Positions 29,029 through 39,695 of a DNA stretch of 64,000 nucleotides are shown here, piece after piece. Positions within the stretch are counted from its first letter, which is position 1, and every line of letters begins with the position of its first letter. The position numbers and the translations under genes were made by a program. The stretch comes from Enterobacter sp. RHBSTW-00175 (GTDB taxonomy: Bacteria; Pseudomonadota; Gammaproteobacteria; Enterobacterales; Enterobacteriaceae). The notes under the pieces were generated by a model. It worked only from the letters and a program-made list of their open reading frames with translations, ran no database searches and had not been told where the DNA came from. The stretch spans positions 3,596,001 through 3,660,000 of the forward strand of contig NZ_CP055930.1 in assembly GCF_013927005.1 (NCBI RefSeq). Reading direction: 5' to 3'.

Positions 29029-29963
29029 CGTTATGGCGGCCCGTTTCTGAACAGGTCTGGCAGGGGCGCGATGACAGCGCAGAGGCCAGCAATGCCACAC
29101 GCATTTTCCAGACCATCCGGCAGCAGGCGCAGTTTGCGCCCGAATCCTCAGGTATTGCGCTGCTGGGCTTCGGGTGTGATGAAGGCGTAAAACGCAACCA
29201 CGGCAGACCGGGTGCCGTGCAGGCTCCCGATGTCCTGCGCAAAGCGCTGGCAAATATGGCCAGCCATCAGGGGCATGAGCGGCTTGTGGATATGGGCACG
29301 ATTGATGTCGAGGGTGAAGCGCTTGAAGCCGCGCAGCGGGCGTTAAGCGATGCGGTTACAGCCTGCCAGCGTGCCGGGATGCATACGCTTGTTTTTGGCG
29401 GCGGGCATGAAACCGCCTGGGCGCACGGGCGCGGCGTACTGGATGCCTTCCCGCATGAGCGTGTGGCCATTATTAACCTTGATGCCCATCTTGATCTGCG
29501 CAAGGCAGAACGTGCCACCTCCGGCACGCCGTTTCGTCAGCTTGCGCACTACTGTGCTGAACAGTCTCGCGCGTTTCAGTATGCCTGTTTTGGCGTAAGC
29601 CGGGCGGCAAATACTCAGGCGTTGTGGGATGAAGCCGAACGGCTGAACGTGACGCTGGTTGAAGATCTCCATTTCCGTCGCGACGCGTTATCCGCGCTTG
29701 AGGAGGTTCTGGCCCGGGCAGACAACGTTTATCTGACCATCGATCTTGATGTGTTGCCCGCCGGTGAGATGCCCGCCGTATCAGCTCCTGCGGCGTTAGG
29801 TATTCCTGCGCTGGACTTGTTGCCGGTCATCGAGCGCATCTGCCGCAGCGGAAAACTGCGGGCGGCAGATTTAGTTGAATTTAATCCACATTACGACCGG
29901 GACGGTCAGGGGGCGAAACTCGCCGCCCGTCTGGCCTGGCAAATTGCTCACTGGTGGGCATAA
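29025..29963 (+). CDS. hutG: Formimidoylglutamase
   Basis: 312 residues, arginase/agmatinase fold. Two-manganese site residues in GGGHETAW (about 127), NLDAHLDLR (about 153-157) and [10 protein letters not shown] (about 240-243). Hydrolyses N-formimidoyl-glutamate to glutamate and formamide, the last hut step. ATG overlaps the hutI stop. Confidence 0.95.
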   Translation: MTLWRPVSEQVWQGRDDSAEASNATRIFQTIRQQAQFAPESSGIALLGFGCDEGVKRNHGRPGAVQAPDVLRKALANMASHQGHERLVDMGTIDVEGEALEAAQRALSDAVTACQRAGMHTLVFGGGHETAWAHGRGVLDAFPHERVAIINLDAHLDLRKAERATSGTPFRQLAHYCAEQSRAFQYACFGVSRAANTQALWDEAERLNVTLVEDLHFRRDALSALEEVLARADNVYLTIDLDVLPAGEMPAVSAPAALGIPALDLLPVIERICRSGKLRAADLVEFNPHYDRDGQGAKLAARLAWQIAHWWA

Positions 29964-29982
29964 CACAGGTTAAGGAGTCACC

Positions 29983-30717
29983 ATGTTTTCACGCTCACCT
30001 CAGACCCAACCGAGCCCGCCTGCGCCGTTTTACGAAAAGGTGAAGCAGGCGATCAGCGAAAAAATTGCCAGCGGCGTATGGCGCCCACACGACCGTATAC
30101 CGTCAGAGGCTGAGCTGGTGGCGCAGTTTGGTTTTAGCCGTATGACCATCAACCGCGCGCTGCGCGAGCTGACCGATGAAGGCTTGCTGGTGCGCCTGCA
30201 AGGGGTGGGGACCTTTGTGGCTGAACCAAAAGGACAATCGGCCCTGTTTGAAATCCGCAGTATTGCCGATGAGATTGCAGCGCGTAACCATCAGCACCAT
30301 TGCGAAGTGCTGGTGCTTGAAGAAACCCAGGCCAGTGCCGAACAGGCTCTGGAGCTGAACGTCAAAGAGGGGACGCGGGTTTTCCATTCGATAATGGTCC
30401 ACTTTGAAAATGATGTCCCGGTGCAGATTGAAGATCGCTGCGTCAATGCGCTGAGCGTGCCCGAATATCTTGAACAGGATTATACCCGCACCACACCGCA
30501 CGCGTATTTGTCGCTGGTGGCACCGCTCACGGAAGGGGAGCATATCGTGGAAGCAGTGCGCGCTACACAGCAGGAGTGGGAACTGCTGCGGATTAAAGAG
30601 CACGATCCCTGCCTGCTTATCCGCCGCCGCACCTGGTCATCGTCCCAGATAGTGTCACACGCCAGGCTGCTGTTCCCGGGAGATCGTTACCGGTTGCAGG
30701 GCCATTTTATGTCCTGA
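29983..30717 (+). CDS. hutC: Histidine utilisation repressor
   Basis: 244 residues, GntR family, HutC subfamily. Winged helix-turn-helix at about residues 18-80 (IPSEAELVAQFGFSRMTINRAL), then a UTRA effector domain (about 95-238) expected to bind urocanate. Third gene of hutIGC, so it controls its own operon. Two matching operator cores are found in the region. Confidence 0.95.
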   Translation: MFSRSPQTQPSPPAPFYEKVKQAISEKIASGVWRPHDRIPSEAELVAQFGFSRMTINRALRELTDEGLLVRLQGVGTFVAEPKGQSALFEIRSIADEIAARNHQHHCEVLVLEETQASAEQALELNVKEGTRVFHSIMVHFENDVPVQIEDRCVNALSVPEYLEQDYTRTTPHAYLSLVAPLTEGEHIVEAVRATQQEWELLRIKEHDPCLLIRRRTWSSSQIVSHARLLFPGDRYRLQGHFMS

Positions 30718-30736
30718 GGGTCATAAGAAGTAAAAG

Positions 30737-30812
30737 CGTGATAGCTAACTCAATATAACAAAATTGTATCTTTTTTGTTAAAACCATCCTTGTGTGTGCT
30801 TGTCTATACAAG
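30737..30812 (+). promoter_or_regulatory. hutUH control region: CRP-like, NAC-like and HutC sites
   Basis: From upstream: a CRP-like site with half site CGTGA (about 30737-30752), a NAC-type motif ATA-N9-TAT at 30755-30769, and the HutC core TGTCTATACA at 30801-30810 extended to the palindrome CTTGTCTATACAAG. CRP and NAC centres are 17.5 bp apart, the spacing I recall for Klebsiella hutU (-81.5 and -64). That predicts a start near 30826. Confidence 0.7.
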
Positions 30813-30853
30813 TATATCTATTTGTATCATCTGTCCCGTATGAGGAGCACACA

Positions 30854-32539
30854 ATGTCGTCAGGTAAATACCGCCAGCAGGATGTCCGCGCTGCGCGTGG
30901 CACCACGCTCACTGCAAAAAGCTGGCTCACCGAAGCACCGCTGCGCATGTTGATGAACAACCTTGATCCTGAGGTCGCAGAAAATCCCCATGAGTTAGTG
31001 GTCTACGGCGGCATTGGCCGTGCCGCGCGCAACTGGGAGTGCTACGACGCCATTGTAGAAGCCCTGACTCAACTGGAGAACGACGAAACTCTGCTGGTGC
31101 AATCCGGCAAACCGGTCGGCGTATTCAAAACCCACAAAAACGCGCCGCGCGTGCTGATTGCAAACTCAAACCTGGTGCCACACTGGGCGACCTGGGAACA
31201 CTTCAACGAGCTGGACGCGAAAGGGCTGGCGATGTACGGCCAGATGACCGCAGGTAGCTGGATCTATATTGGCAGTCAGGGGATTGTGCAGGGAACCTAT
31301 GAAACCTTCGTTGAGGCCGGTCGCCAGCACTATAACGGCTCGCTGAAAGGCCGTTGGGTACTGACTGCGGGTTTAGGCGGAATGGGCGGTGCACAGCCGC
31401 TGGCCGCAACGCTTGCTGGTGCCTGTTCCCTGAACATTGAATGCCAGCAGAGCCGCATCGATTTCCGTCTGCGTACCCGCTATGTCGATGAACAGGCCGA
31501 AAACCTTGATGACGCGCTGGCGCGCATTAAAAAATACACCGCTGAAGGTAAAGCTGTGTCGATTGCCCTGTGCGGTAACGCGGCGGATATCCTCCCGGAA
31601 CTGGTGGCTCGCGGCGTTCGCCCTGATTTAGTCACCGACCAGACCAGCGCCCACGATCCGCTGCACGGCTATCTGCCTAAAGGCTGGACGTGGGAAGCCT
31701 ATCAGCAAAAAGCCGAAACCGACCCGGAAGGCACGGTGCTTGCGGCAAAACAATCCATGGCAGAGCATGTGAGCGCCATGCTGGCGTTCAGCAAGATGGG
31801 CATCCCTACCTTCGATTACGGCAACAACATCCGCCAGATGGCCAAAGAGATGGGGGTGGCCAACGCTTTTGATTTCCCGGGCTTCGTACCTGCCTATATC
31901 CGCCCGCTGTTCTGTCGCGGTATTGGCCCATTCCGCTGGGTTGCCCTGTCCGGCGACCCGGAAGATATCTACAAAACGGATGCGAAGGTCAAAGAGATTG
32001 TTGCAGACGACGAACACCTGCATCACTGGCTGGATATGGCCCGCGAACGCATTAACTTCCAGGGCTTACCGGCGCGTATCTGCTGGGTAGGGCTGGAATG
32101 GCGCCAGAAGCTGGGCCTGGCGTTTAACGAAATGGTGCGCAGCGGTGAAGTCTCCGCGCCGATTGTTATCGGACGCGACCACCTCGATTCCGGTTCGGTC
32201 GCTAGCCCTAACCGTGAAACCGAAGCCATGCGTGACGGTTCGGATGCGGTATCCGACTGGCCATTACTGAATGCGTTACTGAACACTGCCAGCGGTGCAA
32301 CCTGGGTATCGCTGCACCACGGCGGCGGCGTAGGAATGGGCTTCTCCCAGCATTCGGGGATGGTCATTGTCTGCGACGGTACTGACGAAGCGGCCGCGCG
32401 TATCGCTCGCGTGCTGCATAACGACCCGGCAACCGGCGTGATGCGACATGCGGATGCGGGTTACGAGATAGCGGTTGAATGTGCCAAAGAGCAGGGGTTA
32501 AACCTGCCGATGATCCCTGCCACACAAGGAAAGCTTTAA
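30854..32539 (+). CDS. hutU: Urocanate hydratase
   Basis: 561 residues. NAD-dependent conversion of urocanate to imidazolonepropionate. NAD-fold motif [18 protein letters not shown] (about 173-190); active-site region with [19 protein letters not shown] (Cys about 405). Start at the ATG after GAGGAG; a longer open frame reaching 30794 crosses the promoter. Its stop overlaps the hutH ATG. Confidence 0.97.
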   Translation: MSSGKYRQQDVRAARGTTLTAKSWLTEAPLRMLMNNLDPEVAENPHELVVYGGIGRAARNWECYDAIVEALTQLENDETLLVQSGKPVGVFKTHKNAPRVLIANSNLVPHWATWEHFNELDAKGLAMYGQMTAGSWIYIGSQGIVQGTYETFVEAGRQHYNGSLKGRWVLTAGLGGMGGAQPLAATLAGACSLNIECQQSRIDFRLRTRYVDEQAENLDDALARIKKYTAEGKAVSIALCGNAADILPELVARGVRPDLVTDQTSAHDPLHGYLPKGWTWEAYQQKAETDPEGTVLAAKQSMAEHVSAMLAFSKMGIPTFDYGNNIRQMAKEMGVANAFDFPGFVPAYIRPLFCRGIGPFRWVALSGDPEDIYKTDAKVKEIVADDEHLHHWLDMARERINFQGLPARICWVGLEWRQKLGLAFNEMVRSGEVSAPIVIGRDHLDSGSVASPNRETEAMRDGSDAVSDWPLLNALLNTASGATWVSLHHGGGVGMGFSQHSGMVIVCDGTDEAAARIARVLHNDPATGVMRHADAGYEIAVECAKEQGLNLPMIPATQGKL

Positions 32540-34059
32540 TGAACGTTCTTACACTCACCCCCGGCTCACTGACGCTAAAACAGCTGCGTAACGTCTGGCG
32601 TCACCCGGTGACACTGGCGCTGGATGAAAGCGCCCATCGCGCAATTAACGACAGCGTTGCCTGCGTCGAGGCCATTGTGGCCGAAGGGCGCACCGCGTAC
32701 GGTATCAACACCGGATTTGGCCTGTTAGCCCAGACGCGTATTGCGACTCACGATCTGGAAAACCTGCAACGTTCGCTGGTGCTTTCCCATGCGGCGGGCG
32801 TTGGGCAGCCGCTGGATGATGAGATTGTCCGTCTGATGATGGTACTCAAAATCAACAGCCTGGCGCGTGGTTTTTCCGGCATCCGACTGAGCGTTATCCA
32901 GGCGCTGATGGCGCTGGTGAATGCCGACGTCTATCCGTGGATCCCGGCGAAAGGCTCTGTGGGTGCCTCCGGCGACCTGGCTCCCCTGGCGCATATGTCT
33001 TTGCTGCTGCTGGGTGAAGGCAAGGCGCGCTGGCAGGGAGAGTGGTTACCTGCGAAAGAGGCGCTGAAAAAAGCGGGTCTGGCGCCGATTACGTTGGCGG
33101 CGAAAGAAGGCCTGGCGCTGCTCAATGGGACGCAGGCATCCACTGCATTTGCCCTGCGCGGCCTGTTTGAAGCCGAAGATCTGTTTGCCTCGGCGGTGGT
33201 GTGCGGTGCCCTGACCACCGAAGCTGTGCTCGGCTCACGTCGTCCGTTTGATGCTCGTATTCACGAGGTGCGCGGTCAGCGTGGGCAGATTGATGCCGCT
33301 GCGATGTACCGTCATTTACTCACGGATACCAGCGACATTGCCGAGTCTCACCATAACTGTGACAAGGTGCAGGATCCGTATTCCCTGCGCTGCCAGCCAC
33401 AGGTGATGGGGGCGTGTCTGACGCAACTACGTCAGGCGGCAGAGGTATTGCTGGTGGAAGCCAACGCGGTGTCGGATAACCCGCTGGTGTTTGCCCAGGA
33501 AAACGAAGTGGTGTCCGGTGGTAACTTCCACGCTGAGCCTGTGGCAATGGCAGCAGATAACATTGCGCTGGCGATTGCCGAAGTGGGGGCGTTATCTGAA
33601 CGCCGTATCGCGCTGATGATGGACAAACATATGTCTCAGTTGCCACCGTTCCTGGTGCGTAACGGCGGGGTGAACTCGGGCTTTATGATTGCCCAGGTGA
33701 CGGCCGCGGCGCTGGCAAGTGAGAACAAAGCGCTGTCGCATCCGCACAGCGTGGACAGCCTGCCGACATCGGCAAACCAGGAAGATCACGTTTCGATGGC
33801 TCCGGCTGCCGGGCGTCGTCTGTGGGAAATGGCCTCTAACACCCGTGGAGTACTGGCGGTTGAGTGGCTGGCGGCCTGTCAGGGTGTTGACCTGCGTGAA
33901 GGGCTGAAATCCAGTGCGTTACTGGAGCAGGCACGCCATGTTCTGCGCGAGCATGTCACGCATTACGATGACGACCGTTTCTTTGCCCCGGATATTGATA
34001 AGGCGATGCAGCTTCTTGAGGAAGGGCGGCTGGTGGGATTGTTACCGTCGGTGCTGTAA
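32539..34059 (+). CDS. hutH: Histidine ammonia-lyase
   Basis: 506 residues. Deaminates histidine to urocanate, the first hut step. The Ala-Ser-Gly triad that forms the MIO prosthetic group is in [16 protein letters not shown] (about residue 140); the active-site loop YGINTGFG is near residue 53. ATG overlaps the hutU stop (TAATG). Confidence 0.97.
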   Translation: MNVLTLTPGSLTLKQLRNVWRHPVTLALDESAHRAINDSVACVEAIVAEGRTAYGINTGFGLLAQTRIATHDLENLQRSLVLSHAAGVGQPLDDEIVRLMMVLKINSLARGFSGIRLSVIQALMALVNADVYPWIPAKGSVGASGDLAPLAHMSLLLLGEGKARWQGEWLPAKEALKKAGLAPITLAAKEGLALLNGTQASTAFALRGLFEAEDLFASAVVCGALTTEAVLGSRRPFDARIHEVRGQRGQIDAAAMYRHLLTDTSDIAESHHNCDKVQDPYSLRCQPQVMGACLTQLRQAAEVLLVEANAVSDNPLVFAQENEVVSGGNFHAEPVAMAADNIALAIAEVGALSERRIALMMDKHMSQLPPFLVRNGGVNSGFMIAQVTAAALASENKALSHPHSVDSLPTSANQEDHVSMAPAAGRRLWEMASNTRGVLAVEWLAACQGVDLREGLKSSALLEQARHVLREHVTHYDDDRFFAPDIDKAMQLLEEGRLVGLLPSVL

Positions 34060-34065
34060 TTGCTT

Positions 34066-34138
34066 GCCCGGTGGCACTGAGCTTACCGGGCCTACGGGTG
34101 CAAAATGTAGGCCGGGTAAGGCGAAGCCGCCACCCGGC
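34066..34138. repeat. Pair of REP units in inverted orientation (BIME)
   Basis: REP unit 1 at 34066-34095 (GCCCGGT / ACCGGGC then CTAC) faces REP unit 2 at 34107-34138 (GTAGGCCGGGT / ACCCGGC). They sit between hutH and the convergent ybhB, where they may also aid termination. No separate terminator is obvious. Confidence 0.9.
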
Positions 34139-34144
34139 TTTTTA

Positions 34145-34621
34145 TCAGGAGTACATCGCCGTTATCGACGCGCTTCCAAGCGAATGGAAGTGCACGTTAA
34201 AGCCCACCATCGCGCCGCTGGCACCTTCGTCCACTTCAATCCTATCCACATCCAGTGCATGAACCGTGAAGATATAGCGGTGGGTTTCCCCTTTTGGTGG
34301 TGCAGCGCCGCCGTACCCCGCTTTACCAAAGTCGGTACGCGTCTGGATCGCGCCCTCTGGCAGGGCGGCAACGCCAGAGCCCGCACCCTGCGGCAGGACG
34401 CGCGTGCTGGCTGGCAGGTTGGCGACAATCCAGTGCCACCAGCCCGAGCCGGTTGGCGCATCCGGGTCGTAGCAGGTGACGACAAAGCTTTTGGTTCCCT
34501 CAGGAACGTCATCCCAGGCCAGATGCGGGGATAAATTATCCCCCTGATATCCCATTCCGTTAAATACGTGGCGCTCAGGCAATTTCTCGCCGTCGCGCAG
34601 ATCCTGACTGATGAGTTTCAT
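34145..34621 (-). CDS. ybhB: PEBP-family protein YbhB
   Basis: 158 residues, phosphatidylethanolamine-binding/Raf-kinase-inhibitor-like family. Conserved CYDPDAPTGSGWWHW (about 50-64) and GPNGHR-equivalent PPKGETHRYIFTVHAL. No signal peptide. Start chosen as MKLISQDLRD; nine upstream codons are not family-like. Function in bacteria is unknown. Confidence 0.94.
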   Translation of the reverse strand: MKLISQDLRDGEKLPERHVFNGMGYQGDNLSPHLAWDDVPEGTKSFVVTCYDPDAPTGSGWWHWIVANLPASTRVLPQGAGSGVAALPEGAIQTRTDFGKAGYGGAAPPKGETHRYIFTVHALDVDRIEVDEGASGAMVGFNVHFHSLGSASITAMYS

Positions 34622-34691
34622 TCGTTTTCTCCGTACTGAGCCGTGCAAAAAGTGTAATGCATAAACAGAGTACCGAAGCTAACGCCCTGGA

Positions 34692-35981
34692 TTAAATCGC
34701 AAAATGTGCGGGAACCTTAACCGCTTCGACAACCGCGGCGGTCAGCTTGCGCAGCTGATCCCCGGTAATGAGATATGGCGGCATCAGATAGATAAGCTTA
34801 CCGAAAGGACGAACCCAGACGCCACGCTCGACGAAGAAGCGTTGTAGCGCGGCCATATTCACTGGATGTGTTGTCTCAATCACGCCAATAGCGCCAAGCA
34901 CGCGCACATCTGCAACAAACTCAGAACCCGATGCCGCGCTGAGCTCCTGCTGAAGCTGCGCTTCAATTGCAGCCACCTGGGTTTGCCATTCGCCGCTCTC
35001 CAGGATGGCAAGGCTTTCGCTCGCGACCGCACAGGCCAGTGGATTTCCCATAAACGTCGGGCCATGCATAAAGCAACCTGCTTCACCGTCGCTGATGGTA
35101 TCGGCAACGTGGCGCGTGGTGAGCGTGGCGGAAAGCGTCATCGTGCCGCCGGTCAGCGCTTTACCCAGGCACAGAATATCCGGCGCAATACCGGCATGTT
35201 CACAGGCAAACAGTTTGCCGGTGCGGCCAAAGCCGGTGGCTATCTCATCGGCAATCAGCAGAATGCCTTCGCGATCGCACATCTTACGAATACGTTTCAG
35301 CCACTCGGGATGGTACATGCGCATCCCACCTGCACCCTGCACAACAGGCTCGAGGATCACTGCGGCTATCTCATGGCGGTGCGCGGCCATCAGTCGCGCA
35401 AAGCCGACCATGTCCATCTCGTTCCACTCACCACCGAAACGGCTTTGTGGCGCCGGGGCAAACAGGTTTTCCGGCAGGTAGCCCTTCCACAGGCTGTGCA
35501 TCGAGTTATCCGGATCACAGACCGACATCGCGCCGAAGGTATCCCCGTGATAACCGTTGCGGAAGGTGAGGAACCGCTGGCGGGCCTCGCCTTTTGCGTG
35601 CCAGTACTGCAACGCCATTTTCATCGCCACTTCAACGGCGACGGAACCCGAGTCCGCGAGGAAAACGCACTCCAGCGAGTCAGGTGTCATCGCCACCAGA
35701 CGGCGGCAAAGGTCAACCGCAGGCTGATGAGTGATGCCGCCGAACATCACGTGCGACATCTGGTCAATCTGCGCTTTCATCGCCGCGTTCAGACGCGGAT
35801 TGTTGTAGCCGTGAATGGCGGCCCACCAAGAGGACATCCCGTCAACAAGCCGCTCGCCGCTGGCGAGATGCAGTTCGCAGCCGTGGGCAGAGGCCACAGG
35901 GTAAACGGGCAGCGGGTTCGTCGTGGAAGTGTAAGGGTGCCAGATATGCAGCTTATCGAAGGCGAGATCGTCCTGGGTCAT
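34692..35981 (-). CDS. bioA: Adenosylmethionine-8-amino-7-oxononanoate aminotransferase
   Basis: 429 residues, class III PLP aminotransferase. Makes 7,8-diaminopelargonate using S-adenosylmethionine. Conserved [11 protein letters not shown] (about 51-61), [14 protein letters not shown] (PLP contact) and [10 protein letters not shown] (PLP Lys, about 274). Start ATG at 35981 gives [10 protein letters not shown]; an upstream in-frame start lies inside the BirA operator. Confidence 0.98.
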   Translation of the reverse strand: MTQDDLAFDKLHIWHPYTSTTNPLPVYPVASAHGCELHLASGERLVDGMSSWWAAIHGYNNPRLNAAMKAQIDQMSHVMFGGITHQPAVDLCRRLVAMTPDSLECVFLADSGSVAVEVAMKMALQYWHAKGEARQRFLTFRNGYHGDTFGAMSVCDPDNSMHSLWKGYLPENLFAPAPQSRFGGEWNEMDMVGFARLMAAHRHEIAAVILEPVVQGAGGMRMYHPEWLKRIRKMCDREGILLIADEIATGFGRTGKLFACEHAGIAPDILCLGKALTGGTMTLSATLTTRHVADTISDGEAGCFMHGPTFMGNPLACAVASESLAILESGEWQTQVAAIEAQLQQELSAASGSEFVADVRVLGAIGVIETTHPVNMAALQRFFVERGVWVRPFGKLIYLMPPYLITGDQLRKLTAAVVEAVKVPAHFAI

Positions 35982-35988
35982 AATCGAC

Positions 35989-36022
35989 TTGTAAACCATT
36001 TTGAAAAGTTTTAGGTTTACGA
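35989..36022. promoter_or_regulatory. BirA operator between bioA and bioB
   Basis: TTGTAAACC, 16 bases, GGTTTACGA: the two half sites of the biotin operator, with one change from perfect symmetry (GGTTTACAA expected). It lies between the divergent bioA and bioBFCD starts. BirA-biotinoyl-AMP binding here shuts off both directions in E. coli. Confidence 0.92.
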
Positions 36023-36067
36023 GTATAAACCGAACCGAAAATTAACAAAACCCTTTGGAGAAGCCCG

Positions 36068-37108
36068 ATGGCTCACCACGCACGCTGGACAATGTCGCAA
36101 GTCACTGAATTATTTGATAAGCCTTTCCTTGAGCTGCTGTTTGAAGCGCAAACGGTACACCGCCAGCACTTCGACCCGCGTCATGTGCAGGTCAGTACGC
36201 TGCTGTCGATCAAGACGGGCGCGTGCCCGGAAGATTGCAAATATTGCCCGCAAAGCGCTCGCTATAAAACCGGTCTTGAATCCGAACGCCTCATGGAAGT
36301 GGAGCAGGTCCTGGATTCTGCGCGTAAAGCGAAAAACGCAGGATCGACCCGTTTTTGCATGGGTGCTGCGTGGAAGAACCCACACGATCGCGACATGCCC
36401 TATCTGGAACAGATGGTGAAAGGCGTGAAGGAGATGGGGCTGGAAGCCTGTATGACGCTGGGAACGCTGAATGACGATCAGGCACAACGTCTGTCCGCTG
36501 CGGGTCTGGATTACTACAACCATAACCTCGACACCTCTCCTGAGTTTTACGGCAACATCATCACCACGCGTACCTACCAGGAGCGCCTGGACACCCTGGA
36601 TAAAGTCCGTGATGCGGGCATCAAAGTGTGTTCCGGCGGTATTGTCGGCCTGGGCGAAACGGTGAAAGATCGCGCCGGTCTGCTGTTGCAACTGGCCAAC
36701 CTGCCAACCCCACCAGAAAGCGTGCCAATTAACATGCTGGTGAAGGTGAAAGGTACGCCGCTGGCGGATAACGACGACGTCGATGCGTTTGATTTTATCC
36801 GCACCATTGCGGTGGCGCGCATCATGATGCCGACCTCCTTTGTGCGCCTGTCTGCCGGGCGCGAGCAGATGAGCGAACAGACGCAGGCGATGTGCTTTAT
36901 GGCCGGTGCAAACTCTATTTTCTACGGTTGCAAACTGCTGACCACGCCAAACCCGGAAGAGGACAAAGACGTCCAGCTGTTCCGTAAATTAGGGCTGAAT
37001 CCGCACCAGACTGATGTGCTGACGGGCGATAACGAGCAACAGCAGCAGCTGGAGCAGCAAATTTTCAACGCCGATACTGACCAGTTTTACAACGCGGCAG
37101 CTGTATGA
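36068..37108 (+). CDS. bioB: Biotin synthase
   Basis: 346 residues, radical SAM. The [4Fe-4S] motif CPEDCKYC lies at about residues 53-60; the [2Fe-2S] ligands include Cys in RFCMGAAW (about 97), EACMTLG (about 128) and KVCSGGIVG (about 188). Inserts sulphur into dethiobiotin. Overlaps bioF by 4 bases. Confidence 0.98.
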   Translation: MAHHARWTMSQVTELFDKPFLELLFEAQTVHRQHFDPRHVQVSTLLSIKTGACPEDCKYCPQSARYKTGLESERLMEVEQVLDSARKAKNAGSTRFCMGAAWKNPHDRDMPYLEQMVKGVKEMGLEACMTLGTLNDDQAQRLSAAGLDYYNHNLDTSPEFYGNIITTRTYQERLDTLDKVRDAGIKVCSGGIVGLGETVKDRAGLLLQLANLPTPPESVPINMLVKVKGTPLADNDDVDAFDFIRTIAVARIMMPTSFVRLSAGREQMSEQTQAMCFMAGANSIFYGCKLLTTPNPEEDKDVQLFRKLGLNPHQTDVLTGDNEQQQQLEQQIFNADTDQFYNAAAV

Positions 37109-38262
37109 CCTGGCAACAACGCATAAACACCGCCCTGGAGGAACGCCGGGCGGCGGAGGCTTTTCGCGTACGCAGGGTTGTGGAAAACGGTGCAGGCCGT
37201 TTTCTCACCCGCGACAATCAGCGTTTTTGCAACTTCTCCAGTAACGATTATCTGGCCTTAAGTCAGCATCCGCAGATTGTCCGCGCCTGGCAGCAGGGAG
37301 CCGAACGTTACGGCGTGGGCAGTGGGGGATCAGGCCACGTCAGCGGTTACACCACAGCCCATCAGGCGCTGGAGGAAGAGCTTGCCGACTGGCTGGGGTA
37401 TCCCCGTGCGTTGCTGTTTATCTCGGGTTTTGCGGCCAATCAGGCGGTGATTACCGCCCTGATGGGGAAAGACGACAGAATTGTGGCCGACCGTTTAAGC
37501 CATGCCTCACTACTGGAGGCGGCAAACCTGAGCCCGGCGCAGCTTCGCCGCTTTGCCCATAATGACGCCACCCCGCTTCACGCTCTGCTGGACAAACCCT
37601 GTGACGGCCAACAGCTGGTGGTGACGGAAGGGGTGTTTAGCATGGACGGCGACAGCGCACCGCTAAACGCCCTGCATGACGTTGCGCAGCAGCATAACGC
37701 CTGGCTGCTGGTGGATGATGCCCACGGGATCGGCGTGGTGGGTGATGAAGGGCGCGGAAGCGCGTATCACCAGGGCGTGAAACCCGAATTGCTGGTGGTG
37801 ACGTTCGGTAAAGGATTTGGTGTCAGCGGAGCGGCGGTGCTGTGCAGTGAAACGGTTGCCGATTATCTACTGCAATTCGCACGACACTTGATTTACAGCA
37901 CCAGTATGCCGCCTGCGCAGGCCGTGGCGTTATCTGCGTCAATGCAGGTAATACGTGGGGATGACGGAGAAGCACGTCGGCAGCGCTTAGCACAACACAT
38001 CCGGCATTTCCGCCAGGGCTTAAGCACGCTGCCTTTCCAGAGCACTGACTCACTGAGTGCAATTCAGCCGGTGATCGTAGGGGATAACGGCCGGGCACTG
38101 AAGCTGGCGCAAATGCTACGCGAACAGGGCATGTGGGTGACGGCGATCCGCCCGCCGACGGTACCTCCTGGCACGGCGCGGTTACGCCTTACGCTCACGG
38201 CGGCTCACGAAACGCAGGATATCGATACGCTGCTGGAGGCGCTGTATGCCGCCCGTCAATAA
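37105..38262 (+). CDS. bioF: 8-amino-7-oxononanoate synthase
   Basis: 385 residues, alpha-oxoamine synthase family (PLP). Condenses pimeloyl-ACP with alanine. Motifs [10 protein letters not shown] (about 43-52), [10 protein letters not shown] (about 203-212) and [11 protein letters not shown] with the PLP Lys (about 235). ATGA overlap with bioB; its 3' end overlaps bioC by 17 bases. Confidence 0.97.
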   Translation: MTWQQRINTALEERRAAEAFRVRRVVENGAGRFLTRDNQRFCNFSSNDYLALSQHPQIVRAWQQGAERYGVGSGGSGHVSGYTTAHQALEEELADWLGYPRALLFISGFAANQAVITALMGKDDRIVADRLSHASLLEAANLSPAQLRRFAHNDATPLHALLDKPCDGQQLVVTEGVFSMDGDSAPLNALHDVAQQHNAWLLVDDAHGIGVVGDEGRGSAYHQGVKPELLVVTFGKGFGVSGAAVLCSETVADYLLQFARHLIYSTSMPPAQAVALSASMQVIRGDDGEARRQRLAQHIRHFRQGLSTLPFQSTDSLSAIQPVIVGDNGRALKLAQMLREQGMWVTAIRPPTVPPGTARLRLTLTAAHETQDIDTLLEALYAARQ

Positions 38263-39001
38263 AGAGGCCATTGCCGCTGCGTTTGGTCGCGCGGCGCAGA
38301 GCTATTCACAACACGATGAACTGCAACGTCAGAGCGCGCGTGGGTTGCTCAGCACGCTGGGCGAGAGCCATTTCCCGCAGGTGCTGGATGCCGGATGTGG
38401 CCCGGGCGCGAACAGCCGCTACTGGCGCGCCGCGGGAAGCTGTGTGACAGCTATCGATCTCTCTTCGCAAATGCTTGACGAAGCACGCCAGCAACAGGCG
38501 GCTGACCGCTATCTGGTCGCGGATATTGAAGCCATTCCCCTGCCCGACGGGCAGTTTGACCTGGTGTGGAGCCACCTTGCAGTGCAGTGGTGCAGCAGCC
38601 TGCCTCAGGCGTTGCATGAGCTGTATCGCGTGGCACGACCCGGTGGAAAAATCGCTTTTACCACGCTGCTTGAAAGCTCGTTGCCGGAGCTGAATCAGGC
38701 CTGGCATGCGGTGGATGCCGGGGCGCACGCTAACCGGTTTTTATCGCAGGATGAGGTGCTCCAGGCGCTGAAAGGCTGGCGTAACCGCAGCGTGGTGCAG
38801 ACCATTACGCTCAGTTTTAGCGATGCCCTCAGCGCCATGCGCTCGCTGAAAGGTATTGGGGCGACGCATTTGCATTCGGGACGGGACAAAAAACCGCTTA
38901 CCCGTGGACAATTGCACCGTTTAGAGATGGCCTGGCCGCAGCAACAGGGCGAGTTTCCGCTCTCTTATCAACTTTTTCATGGGATTATCGAACGTGACTG
39001 A
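38246..39001 (+). CDS. bioC: Malonyl-ACP O-methyltransferase
   Basis: 251 residues, class I SAM methyltransferase. SAM motif [12 protein letters not shown] (about 46-57). Methylates malonyl-ACP to start pimelate synthesis by the fatty-acid enzymes. More diverged from E. coli than its neighbours, which is normal for BioC. Overlaps both bioF and bioD, implying tight translational coupling. Confidence 0.95.
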   Translation: MPPVNKEAIAAAFGRAAQSYSQHDELQRQSARGLLSTLGESHFPQVLDAGCGPGANSRYWRAAGSCVTAIDLSSQMLDEARQQQAADRYLVADIEAIPLPDGQFDLVWSHLAVQWCSSLPQALHELYRVARPGGKIAFTTLLESSLPELNQAWHAVDAGAHANRFLSQDEVLQALKGWRNRSVVQTITLSFSDALSAMRSLKGIGATHLHSGRDKKPLTRGQLHRLEMAWPQQQGEFPLSYQLFHGIIERD

Positions 39002-39695
39002 ACGTTATTTTGTCACCGGCACCGATACGGAAGTCGGTAAGACGGTTGCCAGCTCGGCGCTATTGCAAGCGGCGAATCTGCAAGGGTTTATCACCGCGGG
39101 CTACAAACCAGTGGCCTCGGGCAGTGAGATGACAACAGAGGGATTACGCAATACGGATGCGCTGGCGTTGCAACGTAACAGCAGCCTTACGCTGAGCTAC
39201 TCGCAGGTGAATCCCTACACATTCGCCGAGCCAACCTCGCCGCACATCGTCAGTGCAGACGAAGGCCGGGCGATTGATTTCGCGGTGTTGTCGAAGGGAT
39301 TACGCGCTCTGGAGCAACAGGCAGAGTGGGTACTGGTGGAAGGAGCAGGCGGCTGGTTTACACCACTTTCGGATCAACAAACCTTTGCCGATTGGGTACA
39401 GGCTGAACAGCTCCCGGTTATCCTGGTGGTGGGGGTGAAGCTTGGCTGCATCAACCACGCTATGCTGACTGCGCAGGCCATCCAGCAGGCGGGGTTGCGC
39501 CTGGCGGGCTGGATAGCCAACGATGTGGTCGCACCAGGCAGGCGTCATCAGGAATATCTGGCAACACTAAAACGCGTGCTGCCCGCGCCATGCCTGGGTG
39601 AGATCCCCTGGCTTGCTGAGGGGGCCGACAGTGCCGAAACCGGTCACTATCTGGATCTCAGCGTCTTGCCTCCAGTGTCATCCAGTGGGCAATAA
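38994..39695 (+). CDS. bioD: Dethiobiotin synthetase
   Basis: 233 residues from the GTG at 38994 ([17 protein letters not shown]), overlapping bioC by 8 bases. P-loop GTDTEVGKT at about residues 8-16; [11 protein letters not shown] (about 115). Closes the ureido ring with CO2 and ATP. An ATG at 38979 would add five residues but has no ribosome site. The C-terminus is longer than in E. coli, and its last 38 bp overlap the tail of the convergent ABC ATPase gene. Confidence 0.95.
   Translation: MTERYFVTGTDTEVGKTVASSALLQAANLQGFITAGYKPVASGSEMTTEGLRNTDALALQRNSSLTLSYSQVNPYTFAEPTSPHIVSADEGRAIDFAVLSKGLRALEQQAEWVLVEGAGGWFTPLSDQQTFADWVQAEQLPVILVVGVKLGCINHAMLTAQAIQQAGLRLAGWIANDVVAPGRRHQEYLATLKRVLPAPCLGEIPWLAEGADSAETGHYLDLSVLPPVSSSGQ

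Noticed and set aside
35113..35999. Long open frame antisense to bioA
   Set aside because: It is a shadow of bioA codon bias; bioA has full family identity on the minus strand.
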